A model generated the notes under the pieces. That model saw only the letters and a program-made list of their open reading frames with translations. It did no database searches and was not told the origin of the DNA. The translations under genes were made by a program, and so were the position numbers. Below are positions 53,821-62,006 of a DNA stretch of 64,000 nt, piece after piece; position 1 is the first letter of the stretch, and every line of letters starts with the position of its first letter. The stretch comes from Candidatus Cottocaccamicrobium excrementipullorum (lineage in GTDB: Bacteria > Bacillota > Clostridia > Lachnospirales > Lachnospiraceae). Where the stretch lies: NCBI GenBank assembly GCA_018713255.1, contig DVFL01000012.1, positions 1 through 64,000 on the forward strand, given 5' to 3'.

Positions 53821-55014
53821 TTACCAGTATGGATTCCAGTTCTTTAAGAAGCGGACAAGGGCTTCTACATAGTAGTAATCTCCCCAGATGTTTCCTTTAT
53901 CCACGCCTTTTCCGGAATGCCAGGAATATACGCCGTGAAGAAGGAAGGCCTCCCCGCCCTTAACCTCCGGATTGGCGTAATTCTGAATCAGTGAACGGAG
54001 AATACGATGCATGGCGTGCTGGTAAACCGGTTTATTTTCCTCGGTTTCCGGAAGAACATGGTTCATTTCTTCCATACCGCATACTGCGATGGCTGCGGCG
54101 GAGGAGTCTCTGGACTGTCCGGAACCGTCGTTAAAAATCAAATCCCAGTAACACACATCATCTGCCGGCAGACGGTTTAAGAAATAATTCGTCATCCCCC
54201 GATACAGATTAAATGCTTCAGGACGGCGAGTGTGGCGGTAATTTAAGGCGATGCCGTAAATTCCCCAAGCCTGCCCTCTGGCCCAAGCAGAATCATCGGA
54301 ATATCCCTGACGGGTTACGCCTTTTACCGGCTCTCCCGTTTCCGGATCGAAGTAGAAGGTGTGATAAGCGGAGGCGTCATCCCGAATGACATGGTTGCAG
54401 GAAGTAATAAAATGCCGGGTGGCCGCTTCTCTGTATTTGGGATCTCCTGTCATATCGCTGGCCCAGTAAAGAAGGGGAATGTTCATCATGCAGTCGATGA
54501 TCAGCCGGTAATCCTCACGGCGTCCTACCTCGCCCCAGGCCTGGATAAAGCCGTCTCTCTCCCGGTACCGTTCCATTAAAACATCGGCGCCTTTTAAGGC
54601 AGCCTTCTTAGCAGTTTCGGAACCGGTGAGCTTATAACAGCTGACACAGGATGGGGTGTATAAAAAGCCCAGGTCGTGATGATTCAAGTCGATTCGCTTG
54701 TCTACTCGCTCCATAAAGGAATCTACCTGTTTTAAGGCAGCTTCCTTAAATTTGTCTGCGCCGGTGTATTCATACATCAGCCACAAAATTCCGGTCCAGA
54801 AGCCGGTGGTCCATTCTACATTTTCCGTGATAGGATACAGTCCATCGTTGCCCACTGCAGAAAATGGGAATTTTCCGTCCAGGTAAACCAGGTTTGCCTC
54901 TGTCTGGCGTACCGCCAGATCTAAAGCGTCTGTTACCTCCTTGCGGGTTAACAGAGGAGTATCCAGAAAATGTTCCTTATTTTTAATCGGTTCTTCTGCT
55001 ATTGTCTTGATCAT
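53821..55014 (-). CDS. Unsaturated glucuronyl hydrolase (GH88)
   Basis: A 397-residue alpha/alpha-barrel hydrolase: NVEWTTGFWTGILWLMYEYT, NHHDLGFLYTPSC with one essential Asp, RLIIDCMMNIPLLYWASDMT with the second, RQGYSDDSAWARGQAWGIYG and NIWGDYYYVEALVRFL at the end. GH88 enzymes release the 4,5-unsaturated glucuronic acid left by lyases on disaccharides of chondroitin, hyaluronan or heparin. No signal peptide, so it works on disaccharide phosphates after PTS uptake. The place between IIA and IIB agrees with a known streptococcal order. Confidence 0.93.
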   Translation of the reverse strand: MIKTIAEEPIKNKEHFLDTPLLTRKEVTDALDLAVRQTEANLVYLDGKFPFSAVGNDGLYPITENVEWTTGFWTGILWLMYEYTGADKFKEAALKQVDSFMERVDKRIDLNHHDLGFLYTPSCVSCYKLTGSETAKKAALKGADVLMERYRERDGFIQAWGEVGRREDYRLIIDCMMNIPLLYWASDMTGDPKYREAATRHFITSCNHVIRDDASAYHTFYFDPETGEPVKGVTRQGYSDDSAWARGQAWGIYGIALNYRHTRRPEAFNLYRGMTNYFLNRLPADDVCYWDLIFNDGSGQSRDSSAAAIAVCGMEEMNHVLPETEENKPVYQHAMHRILRSLIQNYANPEVKGGEAFLLHGVYSWHSGKGVDKGNIWGDYYYVEALVRFLKNWNPYW

Positions 55015-55040
55015 GGCAATCTCCTTTTGCAGTTCGGCGT

Positions 55041-55472
55041 TTACAGGCCGTCAGAAAAATCAGGTTCCTCCGGGGCCATTAACTGATCTAAATCTTTGAT
55101 GCCCTCTGGGCCTGCAGTTAAAAGATCCTGAACCAGGGCATCTAAATCCATGGTTCCTCTGGCAAATACTGCTTCAATCATCATCGCCATGTTTACTCCT
55201 GCCAGCACTTTTACTTGTTTACCTTCCAGTTTACTTCTCAGCATTGAGCTGGTGTTGAAGGGAGAACCGCCCAGCAGATCGGCAAGAATGAGAATCTGGT
55301 CTGTTTCCATGGCGGAAGCAGCCTCAATCAGCTGTTCTTCCAGCTCCTGGGAGGACATTCCCTTAGTAAAATCCACGGCTTTCAGGGCCTCCTGGCCTCC
55401 GGCTACCAGCTCTACGGCGCTGAGTAAACCGGAAGGGAAGTTTCCGTGTCCTGTTACAATAATTCCCGTCAT
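55041..55472 (-). CDS. PTS mannose-family subunit IIA
   Basis: A 143-residue EIIA: MTGIIVTGHGNFPSGLLSAV with the phosphorylated His9, DQILILADLLGGSPFNTSSM and KVLAGVNMAMMIEAVF. It accepts phosphate from HPr. The ATG at 55472 with AAGGAAAGGG upstream fits the family N-terminus; the open frame before it lies in the leader. It is the first gene of the operon, 47 nt after a pair of palindromes begins the leader region. Confidence 0.94.
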   Translation of the reverse strand: MTGIIVTGHGNFPSGLLSAVELVAGGQEALKAVDFTKGMSSQELEEQLIEAASAMETDQILILADLLGGSPFNTSSMLRSKLEGKQVKVLAGVNMAMMIEAVFARGTMDLDALVQDLLTAGPEGIKDLDQLMAPEEPDFSDGL

Positions 55473-55527
55473 GATAGTAACCCTTTCCTTAATTTTGATC
55501 GAATAAAACATTGTTAACAGCAGCAAT

Positions 55528-55558
55528 TTCGTCGACGAATTAGTAAATTGATTTACTA
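55528..55558. promoter_or_regulatory. Two adjacent palindromes, probable operators
   Basis: TTCGTCGACGAA (55528-55539) has a central CG as in LacI-family operators. TAGTAAATTGATTTACTA (55541-55558) is an 18-bp perfect palindrome. Both lie between the promoter at 55564-55591 and the first gene, where a repressor would block transcription. The first is the likely site of the operon's LacI protein; the second may bind the same or another regulator. Confidence 0.7.
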
Positions 55559-55563
55559 GCTAC

Positions 55564-55591
55564 AGTATACATCTATTTGTATTTAAGTCAA
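55564..55591 (-). promoter_or_regulatory. Promoter of the uronic-acid PTS operon
   Basis: On the minus strand TTGACT (55591-55586), 16 nt, TATACT (55569-55564), about 92 nt upstream of the IIA start. Confidence 0.75.
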
Positions 55592-55905
55592 TACATTTAT
55601 ATCCGAAATCCTAAATTTTGGCGTGTTTAATAAAAAATATTCGTGTGTTTTGTGCATATTTTATAGGGATAATTGGAAGAATAAGGGGAAAACTGCATAT
55701 TGGGAATGATAGGAAAAATGAAAAGAGGAAAAAATTTACTAAACCACACAGGAAAAAACTAAAAAAGTTTACTTAATTAACGGGTAAAACTTACGCTGGG
55801 AAGTTTTTTCATAAAAGAGAGGCGCGGGGAATATCCTGGTATTAACCCCTGGAAGCCCATAGTTTGGGACAAGGGCTTATCCTGATGGGGAGAGGAGGAG
55901 TGATG
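55592..55905. other. A+T-rich intergenic region
   Basis: About 310 bp with no gene. It separates the leftward PTS operon from the rightward lipoprotein gene. Several TTTACT or AGTAAA words (near 55738, 55770 and 55785) resemble half of the 18-bp palindrome, so more operator sites are possible. A short A+T-rich stem AAAACTT / AAGTTTT lies at 55786-55807. I cannot point to a definite promoter for the plus strand. Confidence 0.4.
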
Positions 55906-56337
55906 ATGAAAAAAGCAGCTGACAGAAAATGGGTTCTCTGGATTCTTTTGGCGGTGTGGGTGCTGGCGGTAAGGTGCCTAAGCGGATGCAGCCAGGATAA
56001 GACTCCGGCGGAGAAGGTGAGAGACCTGGAATTTACGGTGGTAGGCGATCAGCAGATGCCGCCGGATCTTTCTTCTGCTATTGGGCAGAAGCAGACGGAG
56101 CCGTTTAAGCTGACTTATGCAGATGACCAGAATCTTTACATTGCTGTAGGATACGGCCAGCAGGAAACCGGCGGATACAGTATCCGGGTAAACCAGCTTT
56201 ACCTGACGGAAAATTCCATTGTCATTGATACAGAATTGTTGGGGCCGGAAAAAGGCGAAGAGACGGGAACGGAAAAATCCTGCCCGTATCTTGTGGTGAA
56301 AACGGAATATTTGGAGAATCCGGTAGTATTCCAGTGA
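55906..56337 (+). CDS. PrcB C-terminal-domain lipoprotein
   Basis: A 143-residue lipoprotein: signal WVLWILLAVWVLAVRCLSG with lipobox LSGC, then a domain with LYIAVGYGQQETGGYSIRVN and a closing SCPYLVVKTEYLENPVVFQ that I recognise as PrcB_C (PF14343). Such domains are found in exported proteins linked to protease complexes; the role is not known in Clostridia. The ATG at 55906 has GGAGGAG 5 nt upstream. Serine acetyltransferase follows after 74 nt. Confidence 0.8.
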   Translation: MKKAADRKWVLWILLAVWVLAVRCLSGCSQDKTPAEKVRDLEFTVVGDQQMPPDLSSAIGQKQTEPFKLTYADDQNLYIAVGYGQQETGGYSIRVNQLYLTENSIVIDTELLGPEKGEETGTEKSCPYLVVKTEYLENPVVFQ

Positions 56338-56411
56338 TATGTTTTTAATATTCCTTTTTATTCCAGTATATCTATGCTATGATAAGTTCATTAAACAGGA
56401 GGATGAAGAAC

Positions 56412-57065
56412 ATGATAGTAAAAGATATTTGGCTGGATGTGAAGGCGGTGCAGGCCAGAGACCCTGCGGCGAGGAGCGCTTTGGAGGTGCTTCTCCTTTA
56501 CCAGGGAGTTCATGCGCTGATTTGGCACCGGTTTGCCCACTGGTTTTACTGCCACAAGATGTTTTTTATTGCCCGGCTCCTTTCTCAGATCTGCCGTTTT
56601 TTTACCTTAATTGAAATTCATCCCGGGGCTACCCTGGGCCATGGGATTTTAATTGACCACGGCTGCGGTGTGGTCATTGGAGAAACTGCGGTAGTGGGAG
56701 ATAATTGTACCATTTATCAAGGGGTAACGCTGGGCGGTGTGGGATTAAATAAGGGAAAGCGGCATCCTACTCTTGGAAATAACGTTACCGTAGGCTGCGG
56801 CGCCAAGATTTTAGGCGCTTTTGAGGTGGGAGATAACTGCTCCATTGCCGCCAATGCTGTTTTGCTGAAGACTCTTGAGGATAATGTGACGGCAGTAGGG
56901 ATTCCTGCTCGTCCCGTAAAAAAGGACGGCGTTCGTCTCCCGCCCCAAAAGACCATGCATTCAGAAGAGATTGAGGCTCTTTCCCGGAGGATTGAGGAAC
57001 TGGAAAAGCAGCTGAAGGAATTGAACCGGCAGCTTGATTCTTCTTTTTCTGAAAAAGAGGGGTAA
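56412..57065 (+). CDS. cysE: Serine O-acetyltransferase
   Basis: A 218-residue EpsC/CysE-type enzyme. After an N-terminal helical part (VQARDPAARSALEVLLLYQG) come the hexapeptide repeats of the left-handed beta-helix: IHPGATLGHGILIDHGCGVV, IGETAVVGDNCTIYQGVTLG and VTVGCGAKILGAFEVGDNCS, with the catalytic His in DHG. It makes O-acetylserine from serine and acetyl-CoA for cysteine synthesis. The ATG at 56412 has AGGAGG 8 nt upstream. A C-terminal coiled coil of about 35 residues follows the fold. No cysK is next to it. Confidence 0.93.
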   Translation: MIVKDIWLDVKAVQARDPAARSALEVLLLYQGVHALIWHRFAHWFYCHKMFFIARLLSQICRFFTLIEIHPGATLGHGILIDHGCGVVIGETAVVGDNCTIYQGVTLGGVGLNKGKRHPTLGNNVTVGCGAKILGAFEVGDNCSIAANAVLLKTLEDNVTAVGIPARPVKKDGVRLPPQKTMHSEEIEALSRRIEELEKQLKELNRQLDSSFSEKEG

Positions 57066-57078
57066 GCATAACCGGCAG

Positions 57079-57135
57079 ACTGCCCGCATAAACTCTTTTA
57101 TAAGATTTTGAAAAAGAGGAAGGCGGGCAGTTTTT
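57079..57135 (+). promoter_or_regulatory. Hairpin enclosing the ribosome binding site of the SPOCS gene
   Basis: ACTGCCCGC (57079-57087) pairs with GCGGGCAGT (57123-57131), followed by five T and then directly by the ATG at 57136. The 35-nt loop carries AGAGGAAGG. It looks like the cysE terminator placed across the initiation region of the next gene, so it can both end transcription and hide the site. Confidence 0.7.
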
Positions 57136-58719
57136 ATGGAATTAATCAAGCGGCAAATTCAGATGAACCGGATTAAGGGGCGGGCATCTACTCAGGTAAC
57201 CATGGATGATGACTTCATTGTGCCCGACACCATGGACGATTGTGCGCAGGTGCTTCTTGGCACGGGGGAGATTCTGGTGGAGTCGGTAAAGCCGGCGGCG
57301 GAGCGGGTGCAGATTAAAGGAAAATTGGAATTCCAGGTTCTGTATCGAAAGGAGGAGGGCGGACTGCAGACGTTGGCGGGAGCCATTCCTTTTGATGAGA
57401 CGGTAAATGTAAATGGATTAAACGACAGGGATGAGATCAGTCTTACCTGGGAGCTGGAGGATCTGACGGCAGACATGATTCATTCCCGGAAGCTGGGCAT
57501 AAAAGCGCTGGCTGGCTTTTTTATTCAGGCGGAGTGTCTGACGGAGGAGACGGCCGCGGTGGATGTGGACAAAAAGGAGGAGGAAGAAGAGATCCAGGTC
57601 AAGAAAATGCCCTTGGCCTTTGCTTCGGCTGCAGCAAGACGGAGAGATACTTTTCGGATTCAGGAGGTGCTGAGTCTTCCGGCCAACAAGCCTAATGTGG
57701 ACCGGCTTTTATGGAGGGAAATGAGTCTGCGAGGGGTGAACACCCGTCCCATGGACGGGAGCCTTTTTGTCAGCGGAGAGCTGATGATTTTTCTCCTTTA
57801 TGCAGGGGAAGGAGAAAATGTTCCTGTGCAGTGGCTGGAAGAAAGCGTGCCCTTCTCCGGTGAAATCCCGCTGTCCCAGGCACTGGAAGAACAGATGCCG
57901 GCGGTAAATGTTCGGTTGGCTCATCGGGAGCTGGAGGCGAAGCCGGATTATGACGGAGAAATGCGGGAGTTTGCAGTGGATGTGGTGCTGGAACTGGATA
58001 TTGCTTTGTATCAGGAAGAAGAAATTTCTGTTCTGGAAGATATCTATTCCACCAGAGAGGAGCTTAAGCCAGTATATGAGACGGCCCAGTTTCAGCAGAT
58101 TCTGGCAAAAAATGTGTGCAAATGCAGAACGGCGGAGAAAGTGTCCTTGGGCGAAGGGCGGCCGGTGCTGCAGATCTTAAGGAGCAGCGGAAGCGTTAAG
58201 CTGGATGAAGTGACCGTGGAGGAGGAGGGACTTTTGCTGGAGGGCGTGCTCCAGGTGTCTCTTCTTTATTTAACAGGGGACGATGGGGCGCCGGTGCAGG
58301 CGGAGGAAGCATCCCTTCCTTTTCAGTGCCATGCCGCCGCAGCCGGGGTGGATGAGAACAGCATTTATCAAGTGATTCCCGGTCTGGAGCAGCTGACTGC
58401 GGTAATGATTGGGGGAAATTCTGTGGAAATTAAGGGGGTTGTGAGCCTGGATGTGCTGGTGCAGGAACCTTTAAACTGCCAGGTTATCACCGGTTTGGAG
58501 CGACAGCCCTTGAATCTGGAAAATTTCCAGAAGCTTCCTGGAATTGTGGGGTATATTGTTCAGCCCCAAGATGATTTGTGGAGTATTGCCAAGAAATTTC
58601 ACACGACCATTGAAACAATTCGGAGAACCAACGAGCTTTCTGAAGGACCGGCGAAGCCGGGACAGAAGCTGATTCTGGTAAAAGAAATGGGGGCCATGCA
58701 CCAGGAGGAGGAAATGTGA
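57136..58719 (+). CDS. SPOCS (DUF3794) and LysM domain protein, probable spore coat protein
   Basis: A 527-residue protein with three SPOCS/DUF3794 repeats in the first 450 residues (MDDDFIVPDTMDDCAQVLLG, FRIQEVLSLPANKPNVDRLL, GVLQVSLLYLTGDDGAPVQA) and a C-terminal LysM (IVGYIVQPQDDLWSIAKKFH, then RTNELSEGPAKPGQKLILVK). This layout is typical of Clostridia sporulation proteins, where LysM binds peptidoglycan of the cortex. It is the clearest sign in the window that the organism forms spores. No sigma-E or sigma-K promoter was identified. Confidence 0.9.
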   Translation: MELIKRQIQMNRIKGRASTQVTMDDDFIVPDTMDDCAQVLLGTGEILVESVKPAAERVQIKGKLEFQVLYRKEEGGLQTLAGAIPFDETVNVNGLNDRDEISLTWELEDLTADMIHSRKLGIKALAGFFIQAECLTEETAAVDVDKKEEEEEIQVKKMPLAFASAAARRRDTFRIQEVLSLPANKPNVDRLLWREMSLRGVNTRPMDGSLFVSGELMIFLLYAGEGENVPVQWLEESVPFSGEIPLSQALEEQMPAVNVRLAHRELEAKPDYDGEMREFAVDVVLELDIALYQEEEISVLEDIYSTREELKPVYETAQFQQILAKNVCKCRTAEKVSLGEGRPVLQILRSSGSVKLDEVTVEEEGLLLEGVLQVSLLYLTGDDGAPVQAEEASLPFQCHAAAAGVDENSIYQVIPGLEQLTAVMIGGNSVEIKGVVSLDVLVQEPLNCQVITGLERQPLNLENFQKLPGIVGYIVQPQDDLWSIAKKFHTTIETIRRTNELSEGPAKPGQKLILVKEMGAMHQEEEM

Positions 58720-58962
58720 TATACTGATAGTATAACGCAGGGTCAAACGGCTAAAGGCCATCTGCCGGTGCCGGAAGAGGATTTAGCTGCTTGACCTGTT
58801 CAAAGAAAGAGAAGATCATCCCTGGCGCATCCAGCTGGTGCTTTTTATAGATCGGGACCTTAGGGAACCGGGACGGTGCGGCGTTTTGGCGCCGGCCGTC
58901 TACATACCCGGGGAGGGCGATGTGATGCAGGGGAAAAGATCAACCGGGAAGGATCGAATACG
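58720..58962 (+). other. Unassigned 240-bp region after the SPOCS gene
   Basis: It starts with TATACTGATAGTATAACG, then runs G+C-rich with possible stems (GTCAA near 58742 with TTGAC near 58793; GGCGCCGGCC near 58884). One frame is open across DLFKEREDHPWRIQLVLFID from about 58795 to the GTG of the next gene without a start. It could be a leader RNA, a small RNA or a decayed gene. No known riboswitch matched. Confidence 0.35.
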
Positions 58963-59280
58963 GTGAAGGAAGAAGAACAGACAAAAAAAATAAACGCAGC
59001 TTACATGCTGCGCTGTGCTGACGGTACATTTTACTGTGGCTGGACTAATGATCTGGACAAGCGTTTAAAAACCCATAATGCGGGGAAGGGAGCCCGGTAT
59101 ACCCGCGGCCGCAGGCCTGTTTCTCTGGTTTACTGGGAATATTTCTGTTCCAGGGAAGAGGCCATGCGGCGGGAGGCAGCCATGAAAAAACTGACCAGAA
59201 AAGAGAAAGAACTTCTGGTTCAGAATTTTAAGCCACAAACTGGTACATCATCATATAGTGACAGAAGCTGCCGCCCATAA
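58963..59280 (+). CDS. GIY-YIG domain protein (UPF0213 type)
   Basis: A protein of about 105 residues starting at GTG 58963 with GGAAGGA upstream. The GIY-YIG core is [20 protein letters not shown] followed by [20 protein letters not shown] and [20 protein letters not shown], as in YhbQ/YazA (UPF0213) proteins. The catalytic Tyr, Arg and Glu positions are present. These small nucleases act on nucleic acid with poorly known specificity. The last 17 codons overlap the 3' end of the convergent hemolysin-III gene by 53 bp; that tail ([12 protein letters not shown]) is not family-like. Confidence 0.83.
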   Translation: MKEEEQTKKINAAYMLRCADGTFYCGWTNDLDKRLKTHNAGKGARYTRGRRPVSLVYWEYFCSREEAMRREAAMKKLTRKEKELLVQNFKPQTGTSSYSDRSCRP

Positions 59281-59878
59281 CGAAGAGATGGAAGATCTCA
59301 TGGGAACCGAAGTTTTTGTGCTTTGCATTAAACAGAGGGAGCTTCAAGGCATAAATCACTCCTCCTGCGGTGTAAATCAAGCCTCCGGCTAAAAGCCACA
59401 GGAAGGCTTCACGGGGAAGAGCCTGAACAATGCGGGTAAAGGCAAGTACGCACACCCATCCCATGGCAATATATAAAACAGAGGAAAACCATTTGGGACA
59501 GGTAATCCAGAAGGCCTTGATCAAGATGCCTGCGGCGGCAATTCCCCACACTAAGGCCAGAAGGCTCCAGCCTGTCTGGTCGCCCAGAACAATCAGGCAT
59601 ACCGGCGTGTAGGTGCCGGCAATGAGAATAAAGATCATCATATGATCGAATTTCCGCAGAAGTTTATTGATCTTGGGGGAAATATCCAGGGTATGATAAA
59701 TGGTGCTGGCAGCGTATAATAAAATCATGCTGACAATAAATACTGCCAGAGCAGCCACATGGAGCCAGCCGGGTTCTCTGGATGCTTTTACCAGAAGAGG
59801 CGTGGCGGCCAGAATCGCGATGATCATGGCAATAAAATGAGTAAGAGCGCTTCCTGGGTCTTTAACATGAAATTTCAT
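59228..59878 (-). CDS. Hemolysin III family protein (PAQR)
   Basis: A 216-residue membrane protein with seven predicted helices. Family motifs are [15 protein letters not shown], the [10 protein letters not shown] block, the [17 protein letters not shown] block and [20 protein letters not shown], which contain the metal-binding Ser and His residues of PAQR proteins. Members are thought to be membrane hydrolases or regulators of lipid state; cytolytic activity was reported only for some. It has its own leader at 59879-60036. Confidence 0.92.
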   Translation of the reverse strand: MKFHVKDPGSALTHFIAMIIAILAATPLLVKASREPGWLHVAALAVFIVSMILLYAASTIYHTLDISPKINKLLRKFDHMMIFILIAGTYTPVCLIVLGDQTGWSLLALVWGIAAAGILIKAFWITCPKWFSSVLYIAMGWVCVLAFTRIVQALPREAFLWLLAGGLIYTAGGVIYALKLPLFNAKHKNFGSHEIFHLFVMGGSFCHYMMMYQFVA

Positions 59879-60036
59879 AAAAAAGCCTCCTTTACAATTG
59901 CAATAACTATTACATGTAGTTTTTAAAACTACTTATCTTCATGTTAAATACTATACACCTTTCCCGCAGGTTATGCAAGGGTTTTTATGGAAAGGAAATA
60001 GAGGATTAAGAAAAACGAAAGAAAAGGAAAACAATT

Positions 60037-60825
60037 ATGCTAAATATTTTATATGAAGATTCTCAGCTGATGGTTACGGTGAAGCCGGCAGGAGTAGAAT
60101 CTCAGTCTTCTTCTGGTTTCGGCCAGGATATGGTAAGCCTCATTCGCAATGAACTGATGAAACGGGAACGGCAGAAGACGGAAAAGATATGCACAGAGTT
60201 ATCCACAAATTGGGGAAAACTATCCACAAAACCCGTGGAAAAGTCCTTGCTTGCCCAGACACCTTATGTGGGAGTTATCCACAGGCTGGACAAGCCGGTG
60301 TCCGGGATTATGGTATATGCCAAGACGAAAACGGCGGCTGCTGCCTTAAGCCGTCAGGTGCAGGAAGGAAAAATGAAGAAAATTTATCTGGCGGTGGTTT
60401 GTGGAAATCCTGTGGATAAAGAAGGACACTGGGTGGATTATCTGCGGAAAGAAGACAGGGGAAATTTGTCCAGGATTGTGGATAAAAATTGTGAAGGAGC
60501 GAAACGGGCGGAGCTTTCCTATACTGTGTTAGGACAATGCACCCGAGAAAATCAGGAATATTCTTTAGTAAAAATCCAGCTGGACACGGGACGCCATCAT
60601 CAAATCCGGGTTCAGTTTTCTTCAAGAAATCTGCCTTTGTGGGGAGATGGACGTTATCATCCCCAGGCGGAAAACGGAGCCTGGAAGGGGAAGATTGCGC
60701 TCTGCGCGGCAGGACTTTCCTTCGTTCATCCGAAAACGAAGAAAGTTATGGCGTTTTCCGTCAGACCATGTGAAGGCGCCTTTTCCTGGTTCGGGGAGAT
60801 GACAGATCCTTCCTGCTGGAACTAA
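60037..60825 (+). CDS. RluA-family RNA pseudouridine synthase
   Basis: A 262-residue pseudouridine synthase. The catalytic Asp85 is in YVGVIHRLDKPVSGIMVYAK; KKIYLAVVCG, IQLDTGRHHQIRVQFSSRNL and LWGDGRYH are the other family blocks. Between the N-terminal strand and the HRLD motif there is a polar insertion (KICTELSTNWGKLSTKPVEK). No S4 RNA-binding domain is present. The target is probably a base in tRNA or 23S rRNA. The gene contains a cluster of DnaA boxes. AAAGGAAAAC is the weak ribosome binding site. Confidence 0.9.
   Translation: MLNILYEDSQLMVTVKPAGVESQSSSGFGQDMVSLIRNELMKRERQKTEKICTELSTNWGKLSTKPVEKSLLAQTPYVGVIHRLDKPVSGIMVYAKTKTAAAALSRQVQEGKMKKIYLAVVCGNPVDKEGHWVDYLRKEDRGNLSRIVDKNCEGAKRAELSYTVLGQCTRENQEYSLVKIQLDTGRHHQIRVQFSSRNLPLWGDGRYHPQAENGAWKGKIALCAAGLSFVHPKTKKVMAFSVRPCEGAFSWFGEMTDPSCWN
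60199..60485. promoter_or_regulatory. Cluster of DnaA boxes inside the pseudouridine synthase gene
   Basis: TTATCCACA occurs perfectly at 60199-60207 and 60275-60283 (plus) and at 60411-60419 and 60477-60485 (minus, as TGTGGATAA). CTATCCACA at 60220-60228 is one mismatch away. Four perfect boxes in 287 bp contrast with two single ones in the rest of the 64 kb that I found (12323 and 38092). Confidence 0.7.
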
Positions 60826-60906
60826 AGACTCTTCAGGTATATTTTTGCGAAGGGGACGCATACTAGGAGTGTACAAAGGAAGTACAAATCAGAAATAGGT
60901 GAGTCC

Positions 60907-61959
60907 ATGGGAATGCCAAATAAAAAACTGAAGAAACTTATGGTTTTATCGGGAATTACGCTGGGGGTGTACGCAGTCTTTCGATATCTGCTGCCCCTCG
61001 TAATTCCTTTTTTCATTGCTCTGGCGCTGGCGGCAGGGCTGAAGCCCTGGGTGGAGGCGGTACAGAGGCGGCTGGCCATTAGACTGTGGGGCAGGCGTTT
61101 TGTACTGCCTCCGGGGCTGATCGGCGGCGTCATCCTTTTGGCCGGAGGAATTTGCCTTGGAGCAGGCATCTGGGCAGGAGCAGAGAAGCTGCTTAAGGAG
61201 GGGAGACTGCTGTTAGAGGAACTTCCGCATCTGATTCATCAGGGAGATATTCTGCTGACTCGCTGGTGTACCAGGGCGGAGGCGGCTTTGCATCTTCAGG
61301 AAGGAAGTATGGTGGAGATGGCCAGGCGTATGGTAAAAAATCTGGGAAGCTACGGAGCATCCCGGGCGATGCCTTATTTAATGGGGAGTTCTAAAGTGTG
61401 GCTGGAGGCAGCGGTAAAGGTCCTTGTTTTTCTGGTAGTAGTATATTTTGGCACAGTGCTGGCCCTTCAGGAAGGAGAGCAGATTCATGGATATTTCAGC
61501 CGTTCTCTGTTTCGCCGGGAGTACAAAGAGATGGCCCGGATCCTTAAAGTGGTAGGGGCTGCTTATGGGAAAACGCAGCTGCTGATTCTTGGAATTACCA
61601 TTGCTATCTGTACCGCCGGATTATTTTTCCTGGGGAATCCGTATTACGGTCTTTTGGGGGTTTTGGTGGGGATTTTGGATGCGCTTCCCTTTATTGGCAC
61701 GGGAACGGTGCTTTTTCCCTGGGCATTGGTATGTTTTTTCAACGGGCAGACGGGGCAGGGGGTTGGGCTTATTATGATCTACGGAATCTGTTACCTGGTG
61801 CGTCAGGTGATGGAGGCCAGACTTATGGGCAGAGAAGCCGGGCTCTCCCCTTTTCTTACCCTGGCGGCGGTTTATGTGGGGCTGCGCCTTTTTGGAATTT
61901 TAGGGGTGGTTCTTGGTCCGCTGGGCTTTCTCATTATCCGGGAATCAGTTGACGCTTAG
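60907..61959 (+). CDS. AI-2E/YtvI-family membrane protein
   Basis: A 350-residue protein of the AI-2E transporter superfamily (PF01594) with about seven to eight membrane segments: YAVFRYLLPLVIPFFIALAL at the N-terminus, GNPYYGLLGVLVGILDALPF and GTGTVLFPWALVCFFNGQTG in the conserved centre, and LAAVYVGLRLFGILGVVLGP at the end. In Clostridia most such proteins are annotated as sporulation membrane protein YtvI, which fits the spore-coat gene nearby. Transport of AI-2 itself is unlikely. The ATG at 60907 follows GTGAGTCC, a poor site. Confidence 0.82.
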   Translation: MGMPNKKLKKLMVLSGITLGVYAVFRYLLPLVIPFFIALALAAGLKPWVEAVQRRLAIRLWGRRFVLPPGLIGGVILLAGGICLGAGIWAGAEKLLKEGRLLLEELPHLIHQGDILLTRWCTRAEAALHLQEGSMVEMARRMVKNLGSYGASRAMPYLMGSSKVWLEAAVKVLVFLVVVYFGTVLALQEGEQIHGYFSRSLFRREYKEMARILKVVGAAYGKTQLLILGITIAICTAGLFFLGNPYYGLLGVLVGILDALPFIGTGTVLFPWALVCFFNGQTGQGVGLIMIYGICYLVRQVMEARLMGREAGLSPFLTLAAVYVGLRLFGILGVVLGPLGFLIIRESVDA

Positions 61960-62006
61960 AAGAAAGGGGGATATACTCTAAACAGAAAACAGGAAGGCAG
62001 AAGATT

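Noticed and set aside
58850-58900. Possible T-box-like sequence before the GIY-YIG gene
   Set aside because: The conserved T-box core (GGTGGNACCGCG) is not matched and the downstream gene is not of amino-acid metabolism.
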